From positions 1,674,001 through 1,738,000 of the forward strand of contig OZ246962.1 in NCBI GenBank assembly GCA_965232255.1: DNA of 64,000 nucleotides, read 5' to 3'. Of this stretch, positions 38,345 to 47,714 are shown piece after piece. This DNA is from Endozoicomonas sp965232255 (GTDB lineage Bacteria; Pseudomonadota; Gammaproteobacteria; Pseudomonadales; Endozoicomonadaceae). A program made the position numbers and the translations under genes. The notes under the pieces were generated by a model. The model was not told the origin of the DNA and ran no database searches. It saw nothing but the letters and a program-made list of their open reading frames with translations. Each line of letters starts with the position of its first letter. The stretch's first letter is position 1.

Positions 38345-39133
38345 TCAATCCCAGGGGTCTGAAGATTTGAAGCCGAAAACATCCTCTGGGCCGCTGCCGG
38401 TGCTGCCGTTGCTGCCATTTGAGGGCGTTGGCGAGGAAGCTCTTGCATTTCCACCGCTGCCCCCAGTTGCGCCGCCACCGCCACGGATAAGATTAGACCT
38501 TCTACCCAGGGGCGCAGGAGGGGTGCCAGAGCCAGGACCGTGTCCGCTTCCGCCTCCGGGCCTATCTCCGTCAGAGTGTGACCTTTGTGGTTTTGTAGGA
38601 GGGGGAGGCGTCGAACTACCAGGGCCGGAGGCATATCCGGCGTTGACTCTACCACCGCCGCCACCGCCGACTGCGCCACTGCTATCGTCACCGTCGTTGC
38701 CACGCTGTTGGTTCATCTGCCGTAGCATCCGACCTCCGGCCTTCTTGCCAAGCTTTTTCGCGCCGTCCCCCCCTTCGTCCGAATGACCCTCTTCGCCCGA
38801 ATGACCTCTTGCGCCCGAATGACCTCTTGCGCCCGAATGACCTCTTGCGCCCGAATGACCTCTTGCGCCAGACTGACCCCTTGCGCCCGAATGACCGCTT
38901 GCGCCTGACGTACTGGCAGACGCGCCACCATCACCTCCGGTTGTCAGGGCAGAAGCACTACCAGCACCCCCCAGTTGGACTGGGCCTTGATCAGTAGGAA
39001 GACCACCGCCTTGACCTGCGCCGCCCGTTCTTGCCGGTTGCGCCCGAAAGTTGAACAATCTCATGAGTCTGCCACCAAGCCCGCGAAACGGATTCGGACA
39101 GCAAATTCTTGGACAACAAGTACCAAGTCTCAT
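38345..39133 (-). CDS. Gly-rich protein with collagen-like GXY tract
   Basis: A 262-residue low-complexity protein. The N-terminus is basic with Cys pairs (MRLGTCCPRICCPNPFRG). Residues ~79-121 form alternating GHS-GAR triplets, an uninterrupted Gly-X-Y register of about 14 triplets. The rest is Gly/Ser/Pro-rich and ends in FGFKSSDPWD. No proline sits in the triplet tract, so a stable collagen helix is uncertain. Bacterial collagen-like proteins are usually surface or secreted; no signal peptide is visible here. Coding status is supported by the exact 18-bp periodicity staying in frame. Confidence 0.6.
   Translation of the reverse strand: MRLGTCCPRICCPNPFRGLGGRLMRLFNFRAQPARTGGAGQGGGLPTDQGPVQLGGAGSASALTTGGDGGASASTSGASGHSGARGQSGARGHSGARGHSGARGHSGARGHSGEEGHSDEGGDGAKKLGKKAGGRMLRQMNQQRGNDGDDSSGAVGGGGGGRVNAGYASGPGSSTPPPPTKPQRSHSDGDRPGGGSGHGPGSGTPPAPLGRRSNLIRGGGGATGGSGGNARASSPTPSNGSNGSTGSGPEDVFGFKSSDPWD
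38785..38910. repeat. 18-bp tandem repeat within the collagen-like gene
   Basis: About six to seven copies of GCGCCCGAATGACCTCTT (plus-strand reading), several identical, with single-base variants at the edges (GACTGACCCCTT, GACCGCTT). Each encodes two GXY triplets on the minus strand. Such identical short units expand and contract by slippage, so tract length may vary among strains. Confidence 0.85.
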
Positions 39134-39345
39134 ACAGCCTCCCTCTGGTATTACGCAAATCGCAATAGTAATGTCGGGGGGTGGTACATCATATTGGTGG
39201 ATATAAGAACAGGTAGTAGGGTAAATACTGCATTAACTACTGTATTCAGTGGGTGCCTGTGGCACTCTGCGAGTCTCCATCTGATCCAGACCGCTTTCCA
39301 GCGACCTGATCCGATCCAGCAGCACTGAGATAAACAGAAAAATAT

Positions 39346-39585
39346 TCACGCAAACTCTATGTCAACGTCAGTCTTCACTTCACAGTGAGCGCCTGGATCG
39401 CCGCCACCGTTATCAATTCCTTGTACTGTGGTGATCTCAACCAGCTTGCCGTCTGAATCCCGCTTCATTACGGTCAGCGTTCCATGCCACGAAAACAAAA
39501 CCAACTCATCCGGCCAGTTTGCCGCGAGTCGGTTTAGTGATCGAATGGCTTTTTGTTCTTCCTTTGAAACGATTATTTTTTCCAC
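39346..39585 (-). CDS. Small hypothetical protein
   Basis: About 79 residues from a GTG at 39585; the open frame extends to 39687 from a TTG but the extra part reads as chance hydrophobic sequence. The body has LNRLAANWPDELVLFSWHGTLTVM, and the acidic C-terminus holds GIDNGGGDPGAHCE. It recalls short uncharacterised proteins found in prophages and mobile regions, from memory only. No ribosome site marks the start. It lies in the accessory patch between miaB and the AbgT transporter. Confidence 0.45.
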   Translation of the reverse strand: MEKIIVSKEEQKAIRSLNRLAANWPDELVLFSWHGTLTVMKRDSDGKLVEITTVQGIDNGGGDPGAHCEVKTDVDIEFA

Positions 39586-40089
39586 ATTCAATACCAAAAA
39601 GTGAGCAGCCCGGACACTATAAAACAAAGAGACAAAAGCTAATGTCCAGCCTGCGAAGTTGTGAAGGAAGGTGGAAGGTAAAAGCAACGCCAGATGCTAT
39701 TGATATGGCAGATGATATGGCAAGACTTTTCCCAACACTTTTTTAGCATCGGGAACCTTGACCTTATGTCCGCCTATTCTCAAGCGTTTGACTCCCATTA
39801 CCTGCGCCTGATGCTCTAAAGAACTTTGGCTTTGGCACGACAGGAAGTGGCTTCTTGCCGCTAGCACCACTACCGCCTGATGCCTGCTCACCCTCATGCT
39901 GAAATTTTATGGTCAGATAGCCTGATCCGGTAAATCTGGTAAGGCTATCCGAAGTGCCAGCGTTTTAATATTACCAATCGCCACCAAATAATAGGTATTT
40001 ACTAGGCGTAATCGGGATCCCATTCACCCCGAGATTCGTTCAGGGTGAGTGGGGCATTTACTGGTTTGATAGTAGAATGAAATGGTCAA
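39586..40089. other. Gap of ~500 bp, possible gene debris
   Basis: The minus strand between about 39770 and 39950 carries a ~55-codon stretch without a start codon, including GSGYLTIKFQHEGEQ, a GGSGASGKKP run and a terminal ENRRT, which looks like the decayed end of a gene. Around 40020-40060 an imperfect stem (ATTCACCCC / GGGTGAGTGGGG) lies downstream of the AbgT gene and could end its transcript, though no T run follows. Confidence 0.35.
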
Positions 40090-41664
40090 CTATCCCGCAA
40101 TATACTCATAAGGTGCCGAGATTCCCAAAGGCAAGCCAAGCGCCCAGAAAACCAGCAGAAGTGCGGTCCAGCCAATCATAAAGACAATGGAGTAAGGCAA
40201 CATGGTAGAGGCCACAGTACCGATGCCGGCACCTTTGACGTAACGCTGGAAGAACACCACCACCAATGGGAAGTAGGTCAGCATGGGGGAAATGATGTTG
40301 GTGGACGAATCACCCACCCGGTAAGCAGCCTGAGCCAATTCTGGAGAGATGCCTACGGACATCAGCATGGGGATGAAGATTGGGCCGATCAGTGCCCACT
40401 TGGCCGACAGCGAGCCGATGAACAGGTTAACGATACCGGTCAGCAAAACAATACCGACAATAGTCAACTGTCCTGGCAAATCCATAGCCTGTAACACCTG
40501 CGCGCCAGACAGCGCAATCAGTGTACCCATGTTGGAGTCGCCAAACGCCTTGAGAAAGAGGGCGCAGAAAAATGCCATGATCATGTAGCTGCACATGGGC
40601 ACCAGACTGCGGTTCATCGCCCCGATCACATCGGCAGAGCCTTGATATTTTTTGGTTGTGAATCCGAAGATTAACGAGGGGATCAGGAATACAACAAAAA
40701 TAAACGGTACGATAGAGCCCATCATGGGTGCGTTGAAGGCGGTCAGCGAGCCTTCACTATTACGCATTGGTGATGCGTCGGGCCAGGCGATGAGCACCAG
40801 CAATGCCAACATGCCCAGCATGGCCAGCCCTGCCTGGCGAAAACCACGATGTTCTTCTGCGCTGATGTGCGCGTGTTCCTGACTGATTTCAATATCATCA
40901 TCAACTGCAATGTTGCCGTTCAGTCGCGGTTCAATCACTTTGTCAGTGACGTACCAGCCGAGCAAGGCAATCAGAAATGTTGAGGAGAACGTGAAGAAGT
41001 AGTTACACAGTGGGTTTACCAGATAGGTTGGATCAAGGGTCTGGGCTGCCGCCTGGGTAAAGCCCTGCACCAGCGGGTCGGTCGGTCCGGGTAACAAACC
41101 GGCGGAGAAGCCACCGGAAACACCGGCAAAGGCCGCGGCCAGACCAGCCAGTGGGTGACGCCCGGCAGCGTGGAAGATAATACCGCCCATGGGAATAACC
41201 AGCACATAGCCCGCATCCGAAGCGATGCTGCTGATAGCCCCGATAAATACCACCATAGGGGTAATGAAGCGGGTTGGCGTCATAACCAGCAGTTTTTTCA
41301 GGGTTGTGTTGATAAAACCTGAGTCTTCGGCGACGCCCACGCCCATAATGGCAACCAGCACCACGCCCAGGGGTGGGAAGGAGGTAAACGTGGTGACTAT
41401 GGAGGCGAAAAATTTGGCCAGGTAATCACCGGTGATCAGGTTTTTGACCTCAATAGCCTGACCAGAGCGCGGGTCGATCATATCGAAGCTGACGAAGGAA
41501 AACAGACAGGAGAATATCAGGGTCAGCGCCAGACCGTACAAAAACAGCATGGCTGGGGTGGGCAGGCGGTTGCCATTGCGCTCAATAAAGTTCAGGGCAC
41601 GTTCGGTAAATGGTTTTTTTTTCGGCGCCAGGTGCCCCGGCGACTGCATTTCGGTCGTGGACAT
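40090..41664 (-). CDS. AbgT-family transporter
   Basis: A 524-residue inner-membrane protein with about nine to eleven hydrophobic segments. AbgT-family features include FIERNGNRLPTPAMLF, SDAGYVLVIPMGGIIFHAAGRHPLAGLAAAFAGVSGGFS, LLPGPTDPLVQG, and the C-terminal YRVGDSSTNIISPMLTYFPLV. Members import p-aminobenzoyl-glutamate (E. coli AbgT) or export antimetabolites such as sulphonamides (MtrF). No abgAB hydrolase genes are adjacent, so direction and substrate are open. AAGGA precedes the ATG by six bases. Confidence 0.92.
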   Translation of the reverse strand: MSTTEMQSPGHLAPKKKPFTERALNFIERNGNRLPTPAMLFLYGLALTLIFSCLFSFVSFDMIDPRSGQAIEVKNLITGDYLAKFFASIVTTFTSFPPLGVVLVAIMGVGVAEDSGFINTTLKKLLVMTPTRFITPMVVFIGAISSIASDAGYVLVIPMGGIIFHAAGRHPLAGLAAAFAGVSGGFSAGLLPGPTDPLVQGFTQAAAQTLDPTYLVNPLCNYFFTFSSTFLIALLGWYVTDKVIEPRLNGNIAVDDDIEISQEHAHISAEEHRGFRQAGLAMLGMLALLVLIAWPDASPMRNSEGSLTAFNAPMMGSIVPFIFVVFLIPSLIFGFTTKKYQGSADVIGAMNRSLVPMCSYMIMAFFCALFLKAFGDSNMGTLIALSGAQVLQAMDLPGQLTIVGIVLLTGIVNLFIGSLSAKWALIGPIFIPMLMSVGISPELAQAAYRVGDSSTNIISPMLTYFPLVVVFFQRYVKGAGIGTVASTMLPYSIVFMIGWTALLLVFWALGLPLGISAPYEYIAG

Positions 41665-41896
41665 AGAAATCCTTCACGTATCGGTTAGTTATTTTTTTTC
41701 GATGCAGCGGTTTTCCGTGGTCTCCCACAGGCTCAACTATAGAGCCTGGGTAGACGTCAGTGTTATGACGAGTGTCAACAACATGTCAGCGTTTGCGGCG
41801 GGATAGGTGTTTTCGCGGCTCTATGTTTTCGCTGTTTTGTGTTTTCGCCGCTTAGTGATAATGGGGTGAGCAAAAAGTGGTTTTTGCCAATGGTGA

Positions 41897-43909
41897 TTAT
41901 GCGCCGATGGACTTGTACAGGGCGTCAAGCCCCATTTTGCCGGCCATTTTTTTCGTCTCCTGAGTCGATGAGGTATCAAAACCGCTATATACCAGATCTT
42001 CCTGGGGCAACTCATCCAGAAAGCGGCTGGGCATGGTGTCGATAATCTCCCCAAACTGCTTGCGCTGTCCGGCAAGGGTCATGGTCAGCGTCTTGCGGGC
42101 GCGCGTAATGCCAACGTACGTCAGTCGTCGCTCTTCCTCAATATTGTCCTCTTCAATGCTGGTGCGATGGGGCAGCAGCTCTTCTTCCATGCCCATCATA
42201 AAGACATGGGGATACTCCAGCCCTTTTGAGGCGTGCAGGGTCAGCAACTGAACGCGGTCAGCGTCTTCCTCTTCTTCGTTGCGTTCGAGCATATCGCGCA
42301 GGATCAGTCGGGCAATGGCATCAGCAACGGTACGGTCTTCGTCGCCGCGCTCCAGAGTTTGCTGTAAAGCGTCCACCAGAAACCAGACATTGGCCATGCG
42401 TTTTTCTGCCTGCACTGGAGTAGAGGAGTGCTGTAGCAGCCAATTTTCGTAGGCGGTATCGGCGATCATTTCCCGCACTACCTGCATGGGATCGTGGCTG
42501 GTTTGCAGTTGTCGGGAAATGTTATCCATCCAGTCGGTAAAGCGGCGCAACCGCTCGATGTACTGTGGAGCCAGGTGCTCGCCCAGTGCTGCTTCCTGGC
42601 AGGCCTGATACAGACTGACCTGATGTTGGTTGGCGTAATTGCCCAGTTTTTCCAGGGTGGATGGCCCGATCTCCCGTTTTGGGGTATTGACCACGCGCAA
42701 GAAGGCGTTGTCATCGTCCTGGTTAATCAGCAGGCGCAGGTAAGCCATAATGTCCTTCACTTCCGCTCGGGCAAAGAACGAAGTGCCACCGTTGATGTGA
42801 TAGGGAATGCCATGATGCTGTAATTTCAGCTCCAGCAGGCGCGACTGGAAATTGCCCCGGTACAGCACCGCGTAGTCTTTGTAGTGGTTATCGTGGCGCA
42901 GTTTGTGAGCCAAAATCTCGGTGGCGATGCGCTCGCACTCCATTTCATCGTTGCGGCACTTGATCACACGAATCTCATCGCCGATGCCCATCTCGCTCCA
43001 CAAGGTTTTGTCGAATACATGGGGGTTGTTGGCAATCAGTGTATTAGCGGCCTTGAGTATACGACTGGTGGAGCGGTAATTCTGTTCCAGCTTGATCACC
43101 TTCAGGCTTGGATAATCTTCTTGCAATTGCGCCAGATTTTCCGGTTTGGCCCCGCGCCAGGCATAAATAGACTGGTCATCGTCGCCTACTACGGTCAGCT
43201 TACGACGATCGCCAACTAAACGTTTGACCAGTTCGTACTGGGCGCCATTGGTGTCCTGATACTCGTCCACCAGCAGGTAGTGCACCTTTTCCTGCCAGCG
43301 TTGCAGTACCTCCGGATGGTTACGAAACAGCTCCACCGGCTTCATGATCAGGTCGTCAAAATCCACTGAGTTGTAGGCTTTGAGCGTCCGGTTATAGTGC
43401 TCATAAACGATGGCTGCCGTTTGTTCCCAGGGCTGCCGGGCCCGTTGCAGGGCTTCGGCAGGACTGACCAGATCGTTTTTCCAGTTGGAAATGCAGTGTT
43501 GCACCTGGTCGATGTTGTTGTCATCGGCGTTGGCATCGCGATGCATCAGGTCGGTGATCAGGGAGCGAGCATCTTGCTGGTCAAAGATGGAGAAACCCGG
43601 TTTAAAGCCCAGAATCTTATACCCGCGCCGTATAATGTTCAGGCCAAGATTGTGAAAGGTGGAGACGGTCAAGCCGGCTGCCGCTTTGCCTTTTACCAGT
43701 TTGCTCACCCGCTCTTTCATCTCCCGGGCGGCTTTGTTGGTAAAGGTAACGGCCACAATGTGCCGGGCGCTGATACCGCACTTTTCAATAAGGTAGGCAA
43801 TTTTGCTGGTAATGACACTGGTTTTGCCGCTGCCAGCCCCGGCCAGGACCAGCAGGGGCGTGTCGATGTATTTGACGGCCGCAGCCTGTCGGTCGTTGAG
43901 TCTTTGCAC
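41897..43909 (-). CDS. rep: ATP-dependent DNA helicase Rep
   Basis: A 670-residue UvrD/Rep superfamily 1A helicase (3'-5') that helps replication forks through nucleoprotein blocks. All motifs are visible: LAGAGSGKT, FTNKAAREMK, LLVDEYQDTN, VVGDDDQSIYAWRGA, KLEQNYRS, LHASKGLEYPHVFMMGMEE and YVGITRARK. The GTG at 43909 aligns with the E. coli Rep start (673 residues); the longer frame to 44044 overlaps yaaA and is not real. Similarity to Rep is stronger than to UvrD through SNWKND and ANTLIANNPHVFDK. Confidence 0.96.
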   Translation of the reverse strand: MQRLNDRQAAAVKYIDTPLLVLAGAGSGKTSVITSKIAYLIEKCGISARHIVAVTFTNKAAREMKERVSKLVKGKAAAGLTVSTFHNLGLNIIRRGYKILGFKPGFSIFDQQDARSLITDLMHRDANADDNNIDQVQHCISNWKNDLVSPAEALQRARQPWEQTAAIVYEHYNRTLKAYNSVDFDDLIMKPVELFRNHPEVLQRWQEKVHYLLVDEYQDTNGAQYELVKRLVGDRRKLTVVGDDDQSIYAWRGAKPENLAQLQEDYPSLKVIKLEQNYRSTSRILKAANTLIANNPHVFDKTLWSEMGIGDEIRVIKCRNDEMECERIATEILAHKLRHDNHYKDYAVLYRGNFQSRLLELKLQHHGIPYHINGGTSFFARAEVKDIMAYLRLLINQDDDNAFLRVVNTPKREIGPSTLEKLGNYANQHQVSLYQACQEAALGEHLAPQYIERLRRFTDWMDNISRQLQTSHDPMQVVREMIADTAYENWLLQHSSTPVQAEKRMANVWFLVDALQQTLERGDEDRTVADAIARLILRDMLERNEEEEDADRVQLLTLHASKGLEYPHVFMMGMEEELLPHRTSIEEDNIEEERRLTYVGITRARKTLTMTLAGQRKQFGEIIDTMPSRFLDELPQEDLVYSGFDTSSTQETKKMAGKMGLDALYKSIGA

Positions 43910-44013
43910 GGTGAGTTTTGATCTTTGGCGAGTATTCTGGAGCAGGGCAGTATAGCAGGATTGACCGATTGGACGATATGCCCACCAACAGCGTGGGCAC
44001 TTTTTCGGCTGTT

Positions 44014-44790
44014 TCAGCTGTGCATTGCGCGGGTAAAAACCCACTCGTTTTCTGAGGACATGGCCGGGTTATAAGCGTAGCCATCGCAGTCAAAATCCTT
44101 GATTTTTTCCGGTTGGTTTATGCTGTGCTCGATGATGTAGCGACACATCAGGCCACGGGCTTTTTTGGCATAAATACCGATGACTTTGTATTGGCCACTT
44201 TTCCAGTCTTTAAACACCGGCGTGATGATTTCCCCGTTAATATTGTCAGGTTGTATCGCTTTGTAGTACTCGCTGGATGCCAGGTCGAGCAATACCTTGC
44301 TTTTCTGTTTGGCTAACTCTTTATTAAGCTGGTCGGTAATCAGGCTACCCCAGAACTGGTAGAGATTTTTCCCGCGTGGATTGGGCAGATGACAGCCCAT
44401 TTCCAGACGGTAGGCCTGTATCAGATCCAGCGGTCGCAGCAGGCCATAAAGACCGGAGAGAATACGCAGGTGCTGTTGGGCAAAGGTTAACTGTGTCTTG
44501 TTCAGCGTTTCTGCTGCCAGACTGGTGTAGACCTCGCCATTGAAGACCATGATGGCCTGCTTGGCATTCTCCAGATCGAAGGGGGTAGACCAGGCCTGGA
44601 AACGGGCCACATTGAGTTGCGCCAGTTTGTCGCTGATGCCCATCAGACTGCTAATATCTGCCGGGCTCAGCTTGCGTAGCTGCTCAATCAGCAGGGCTGA
44701 GTCGTCAAGAAAAAGCGGCTGCGTGAACTGACTGATTGATACAGGTGTCTTATAGTCTTGGGTTTTTGCCGGAGAAATAATGAACAGCAT
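44014..44790 (-). CDS. yaaA: Peroxide stress protein YaaA
   Basis: A 258-residue DUF328/YaaA protein, cytosolic, which limits free iron and protects DNA during H2O2 stress in E. coli. Family landmarks: MLFIISPAKTQDY, the GLYGLLRPLDLIQAYRLEMG block, LDLASSEYYKAI and KKARGLMCRYII. GGGAG sits about seven bases before the ATG. Full length. The upstream region carries evenly spaced GATC sites described separately. Confidence 0.95.
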   Translation of the reverse strand: MLFIISPAKTQDYKTPVSISQFTQPLFLDDSALLIEQLRKLSPADISSLMGISDKLAQLNVARFQAWSTPFDLENAKQAIMVFNGEVYTSLAAETLNKTQLTFAQQHLRILSGLYGLLRPLDLIQAYRLEMGCHLPNPRGKNLYQFWGSLITDQLNKELAKQKSKVLLDLASSEYYKAIQPDNINGEIITPVFKDWKSGQYKVIGIYAKKARGLMCRYIIEHSINQPEKIKDFDCDGYAYNPAMSSENEWVFTRAMHS

Positions 44791-44834
44791 GGAGTGCTCC
44801 CTGATAATTCAAGCTGGCTGTGGCACGGACTGAA

Positions 44835-44888
44835 GATCATGTCCAGTGGAGATCCGTGTCTAGTGGTGATCCGTGTCCAGTGATGATC
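44835..44888. repeat. Short tandem repeat with four phased GATC sites upstream of yaaA
   Basis: Three near-copies of a ~17-bp unit (GATCCGTGTCCAGTGGT consensus) place GATC at 44835, 44851, 44868 and 44885. It lies in the ~250-bp intergenic region between divergent yaaA and the methyltransferase-like gene. Dam methylation or a repeated operator are possible explanations; no regulator can be assigned from sequence. Confidence 0.6.
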
Positions 44889-45043
44889 ATAGTAGAACGC
44901 AGTGCGTGCCCTGAATAGTCTTGGGACGCTTATCCAAAAAATTAACTCGTTTTTTTGGGCACTTGGATTGCATTCGTTGTCAAACAAGGTGAGCGGTGTT
45001 GTTATGGGCTTGCCCTTGTCAGTTTACGAGTGAGGAGTTGGCG

Positions 45044-46258
45044 ATGTTGAAGTCATCACTTTCTGGCCAGAATGTCGCCATATCTGACCTGAGTTCGGCA
45101 ATTGGTTCTGCATCTGCCGAGGTAACGCCTGAGCAAGGTAACACTGCTACTCGTGGTGTGCAAACGTGTCTGCCAAAGCGGTTTTTCGTTTGCACTGGCT
45201 CAGCACGCCGACCTCTGGCCATAGCAATGAGGGGACTTCGCTTCTCGTTATCTCCGGTACAAGAGCTAACCGGTCTGGAAAAAATATACGCCAGTGTATG
45301 TCCTGATGCCGTCGCGGCGTTACATAAAAAGATGGCGGTGTTACTGAGTTTTGATCACCCTGACGAGGCTGAGCGCCAGGCAATAAGGATGAAGCCCCAT
45401 GAAGACCCTGGCCTGCTTGGTGCCAACGCACTTATTGCCCTGCATGAAGCCATTAAACTGTTGCGCGCCAGCGGTCGGTTGACCTCGGGAAAAATCGATT
45501 CGCTGTGTGGGCGCCTTCAAGCGATGGATACGCTTTATCAGGAGCGTGTGCCGGACAGAATCGTCTCCGCCCTGGAAGTCGATGAGGCCTTGGGTGTTAC
45601 CTACTATTTTGCCACTACAAGAGCCGGACGCTTACCCGACAGCGTTATGGGGCTCCCCGGCCTGGTAATGAGCGCACTGTTTCATCCATGTAGCATAGGC
45701 GCGAATATTGATGACAGAATCTACGAACCCATCGGCAAACAGTTTGGCCATAACCTCAATCATCTGCTGACCTTCCTGCCCCCGAGGCGCATTGAGATAG
45801 GCGCTGGACGCGGTCTGTTAAGCGCCGTACTTAACGCCTGCGTTGATGAGTCCAGTATCGGTAAAAAAGTGCTCTACGCCTCAGACAAAAATCAGATTGA
45901 TAATCCATGGCCAGGCATTGGCAAGGTGTTGAAATTGTCGGCAGAAAAAATTATTGAAAAATATAAACACAACCCTTTTAAAAAGCAGGTTATCTATCTG
46001 TGTGCCTCGCCTGACAGGGAGATGATCAATGGCATTATTGCCACCCGTGAACCGGTTTTATTGCTGGTAGCTAGCGAGATTTATGGCATCAGGTCAGTGT
46101 CGTTAGGTGTGCTGGAGGTTGGCGATAATATAAATCGGCTGGATCTGGCCATCGCACCCGGCAAAGTCGGCGGCGGTGTTTTGTTGGGACTGAATATGGA
46201 TCGAGCGGCTTTTCGCGTCATCACTGCTGGGATTCCCATAGACTACAAGCTGGGTTGA
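45044..46258 (+). CDS. Orphan protein with methyltransferase-like Rossmann motif
   Basis: A 404-residue protein, ATG chosen for GAGGAG seven bases upstream. The first ~60 residues are Ser-rich. The middle is helical. Around residue 248, RRIEIGAGRGLLSAVL fits motif I of SAM-dependent methyltransferases, and KKVLYASDKNQ would supply the acidic residue after strand beta-2; QVIYLCASPDREM resembles the motif IV strand. No target-binding motif is recognised. It is divergent from yaaA and convergent with the PIN-PhoH gene. In this genomic context a host-directed effector is conceivable but unproven. Confidence 0.65.
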   Translation: MLKSSLSGQNVAISDLSSAIGSASAEVTPEQGNTATRGVQTCLPKRFFVCTGSARRPLAIAMRGLRFSLSPVQELTGLEKIYASVCPDAVAALHKKMAVLLSFDHPDEAERQAIRMKPHEDPGLLGANALIALHEAIKLLRASGRLTSGKIDSLCGRLQAMDTLYQERVPDRIVSALEVDEALGVTYYFATTRAGRLPDSVMGLPGLVMSALFHPCSIGANIDDRIYEPIGKQFGHNLNHLLTFLPPRRIEIGAGRGLLSAVLNACVDESSIGKKVLYASDKNQIDNPWPGIGKVLKLSAEKIIEKYKHNPFKKQVIYLCASPDREMINGIIATREPVLLLVASEIYGIRSVSLGVLEVGDNINRLDLAIAPGKVGGGVLLGLNMDRAAFRVITAGIPIDYKLG

Positions 46259-46278
46259 ACGTGAGTACCGGGCGAGAT

Positions 46279-46300
46279 GCTGCCCATGGACATGGGCAGC
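46279..46300. terminator. Perfect palindromic stem between convergent genes
   Basis: GCTGCCCATG and CATGGGCAGC form a 10-bp inverted repeat with two bases between them, lying between two convergent stop codons. No T run follows on either strand, so it may work as a bidirectional transcript end by blocking exonucleases rather than as a canonical terminator. Confidence 0.4.
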
Positions 46301-46310
46301 GTAGACGACG

Positions 46311-47714
46311 TTAAAGATGAGTTTCAGCGTAGGCCGCCAGTGGTGATCTGGGCACACCCTGAAGCTGCATGGAGCCGCCATTAGGGAAGTGCTTCAGGCG
46401 TTCGGTCATGTAGGTTAACCCGGAGCTAATGGCGGCCAGGTACGGAGTATCGATTTGGGCCAAGTTACCGAGGCAGATCACTTTGCTGCCTACGCCGGCC
46501 CGCGTAATGATGGTTTTGATCTGGTGGGGTGTCAGGTTTTGACACTCATCAATGATGATCAGGCTTTGCTGGAAGCTTCGGCCACGGATATAGTTCAGCG
46601 ATTTAAAGTGCAGCGGCACACGGTCCAGAATGTACTCGACACTGCTGTTGGTGGATTCATCGTCGTTGTGCAGGGCTTCGAGATTGTCGGTAATGGCCCC
46701 CAGCCAGGGTTCCATTTTTTCTGCCTCGGTGCCGGGCAGGAAGCCGATGTCTTCGTCCAGTCCCCGAGTGGATCGGGTGGCAATTATTCTCCGGTACTGT
46801 TTGGTGGCAATGGTCATCTCAATGGCTGCGGCCAGCGCAAGAATGGTTTTGCCTGAGCCGGCTGCGCCGTTCAGGTTCACCAAGTGCACTTCCGGATCGA
46901 GTAGCAAGTTTAGCGCCATGGCCTGGTGGATATTCAACGGCCTTAGTCCCCAGGCCTCCTGGTGCATCAGGCTTTCGCGGCTGTAGTGTTGTAAACTGAC
47001 ATGGTCGTCTGTTATGTCAGTCACCTTGGCCACAAACCCTTGGTCGTCCAGTAGAAACTTGTTGAGATAAAGCTCTTCGGTGAACTCCTGGCGATCCAGC
47101 GTGTAAATGGTTTTGCCGTCGAGCTGTACGGTCTTCACGTCATTGACCCGATCCCAGAAACTGCCCTCGTACTGGATATAGCCTTTGGTTAGCAGGCCAA
47201 TATCACTAACCAGCTGATCGCTGTGATAATCCTCAGTATCAACGCCGCACCCCCGAGCCTTGAGGCGCATATTGATGTCTTTGGTGACCAGTATCACCTT
47301 TCTTTTGGGGTGGGTCTTCTGGTACTGGCAGATATCGTTAATGATCTGGTTGTCGTTATTGCTGCTCGGCAAGGTGGTTATTTTGTCGTCGGCGTGGCTC
47401 ATCATAATGGAGAGCGTGCCGCAGGTTTCGTCTTTCTGGTTTCTTTGAATAGGTACTCCTTGCTCAATTTCGTGTGGGCTGGCAGAGCCAAGGATGCTAT
47501 CGAGGAGTCGAATGGCCTGTCGGCAATCGGCGGCGATGGTCTGCTTGCCATTTTTCAGTTTATCCAGCTCTTCAAGAACGGTTATGGGAATAAGTACCTG
47601 ATGCTCTTCAAAGTTCAGGATTGAGTTAGGATCGTGAATCAGGACGTTGCTGTCGAGTATGTAGGTGGTGGTGGATTTTGTTTTTTTTTGCCGTGTTTCC
47701 AGGGCGTGTCCCAT
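46311..47714 (-). CDS. PIN-domain PhoH-family ATPase (YlaK/PhoH2 type)
   Basis: A 467-residue protein. The N-terminal PIN ribonuclease domain starts with TYILDSNVLIHDPNSIL and includes ILVTKDINMRLKARG; the C-terminal PhoH ATPase domain has GAAGSGKTILALAA, RIIATRSTRGLDEDIGFLPG, and LIIIDECQNLTPHQIK. PhoH2-type proteins couple RNA unwinding to PIN-mediated cleavage. GGGAG precedes the ATG. It is distinct from the YbeZ-type PhoH at 34.8 kb. Confidence 0.92.
   Translation of the reverse strand: MGHALETRQKKTKSTTTYILDSNVLIHDPNSILNFEEHQVLIPITVLEELDKLKNGKQTIAADCRQAIRLLDSILGSASPHEIEQGVPIQRNQKDETCGTLSIMMSHADDKITTLPSSNNDNQIINDICQYQKTHPKRKVILVTKDINMRLKARGCGVDTEDYHSDQLVSDIGLLTKGYIQYEGSFWDRVNDVKTVQLDGKTIYTLDRQEFTEELYLNKFLLDDQGFVAKVTDITDDHVSLQHYSRESLMHQEAWGLRPLNIHQAMALNLLLDPEVHLVNLNGAAGSGKTILALAAAIEMTIATKQYRRIIATRSTRGLDEDIGFLPGTEAEKMEPWLGAITDNLEALHNDDESTNSSVEYILDRVPLHFKSLNYIRGRSFQQSLIIIDECQNLTPHQIKTIITRAGVGSKVICLGNLAQIDTPYLAAISSGLTYMTERLKHFPNGGSMQLQGVPRSPLAAYAETHL

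Noticed and set aside
39770..39950. Possible C-terminal gene fragment on the minus strand (GGSGASGKKP run)
   Set aside because: No start codon, bounded upstream by a stop; too short to assign, noted only as possible debris.
43910..44044. Longer N-terminus for Rep
   Set aside because: It would overlap yaaA and adds 45 residues outside the family; the GTG at 43909 aligns with Rep.
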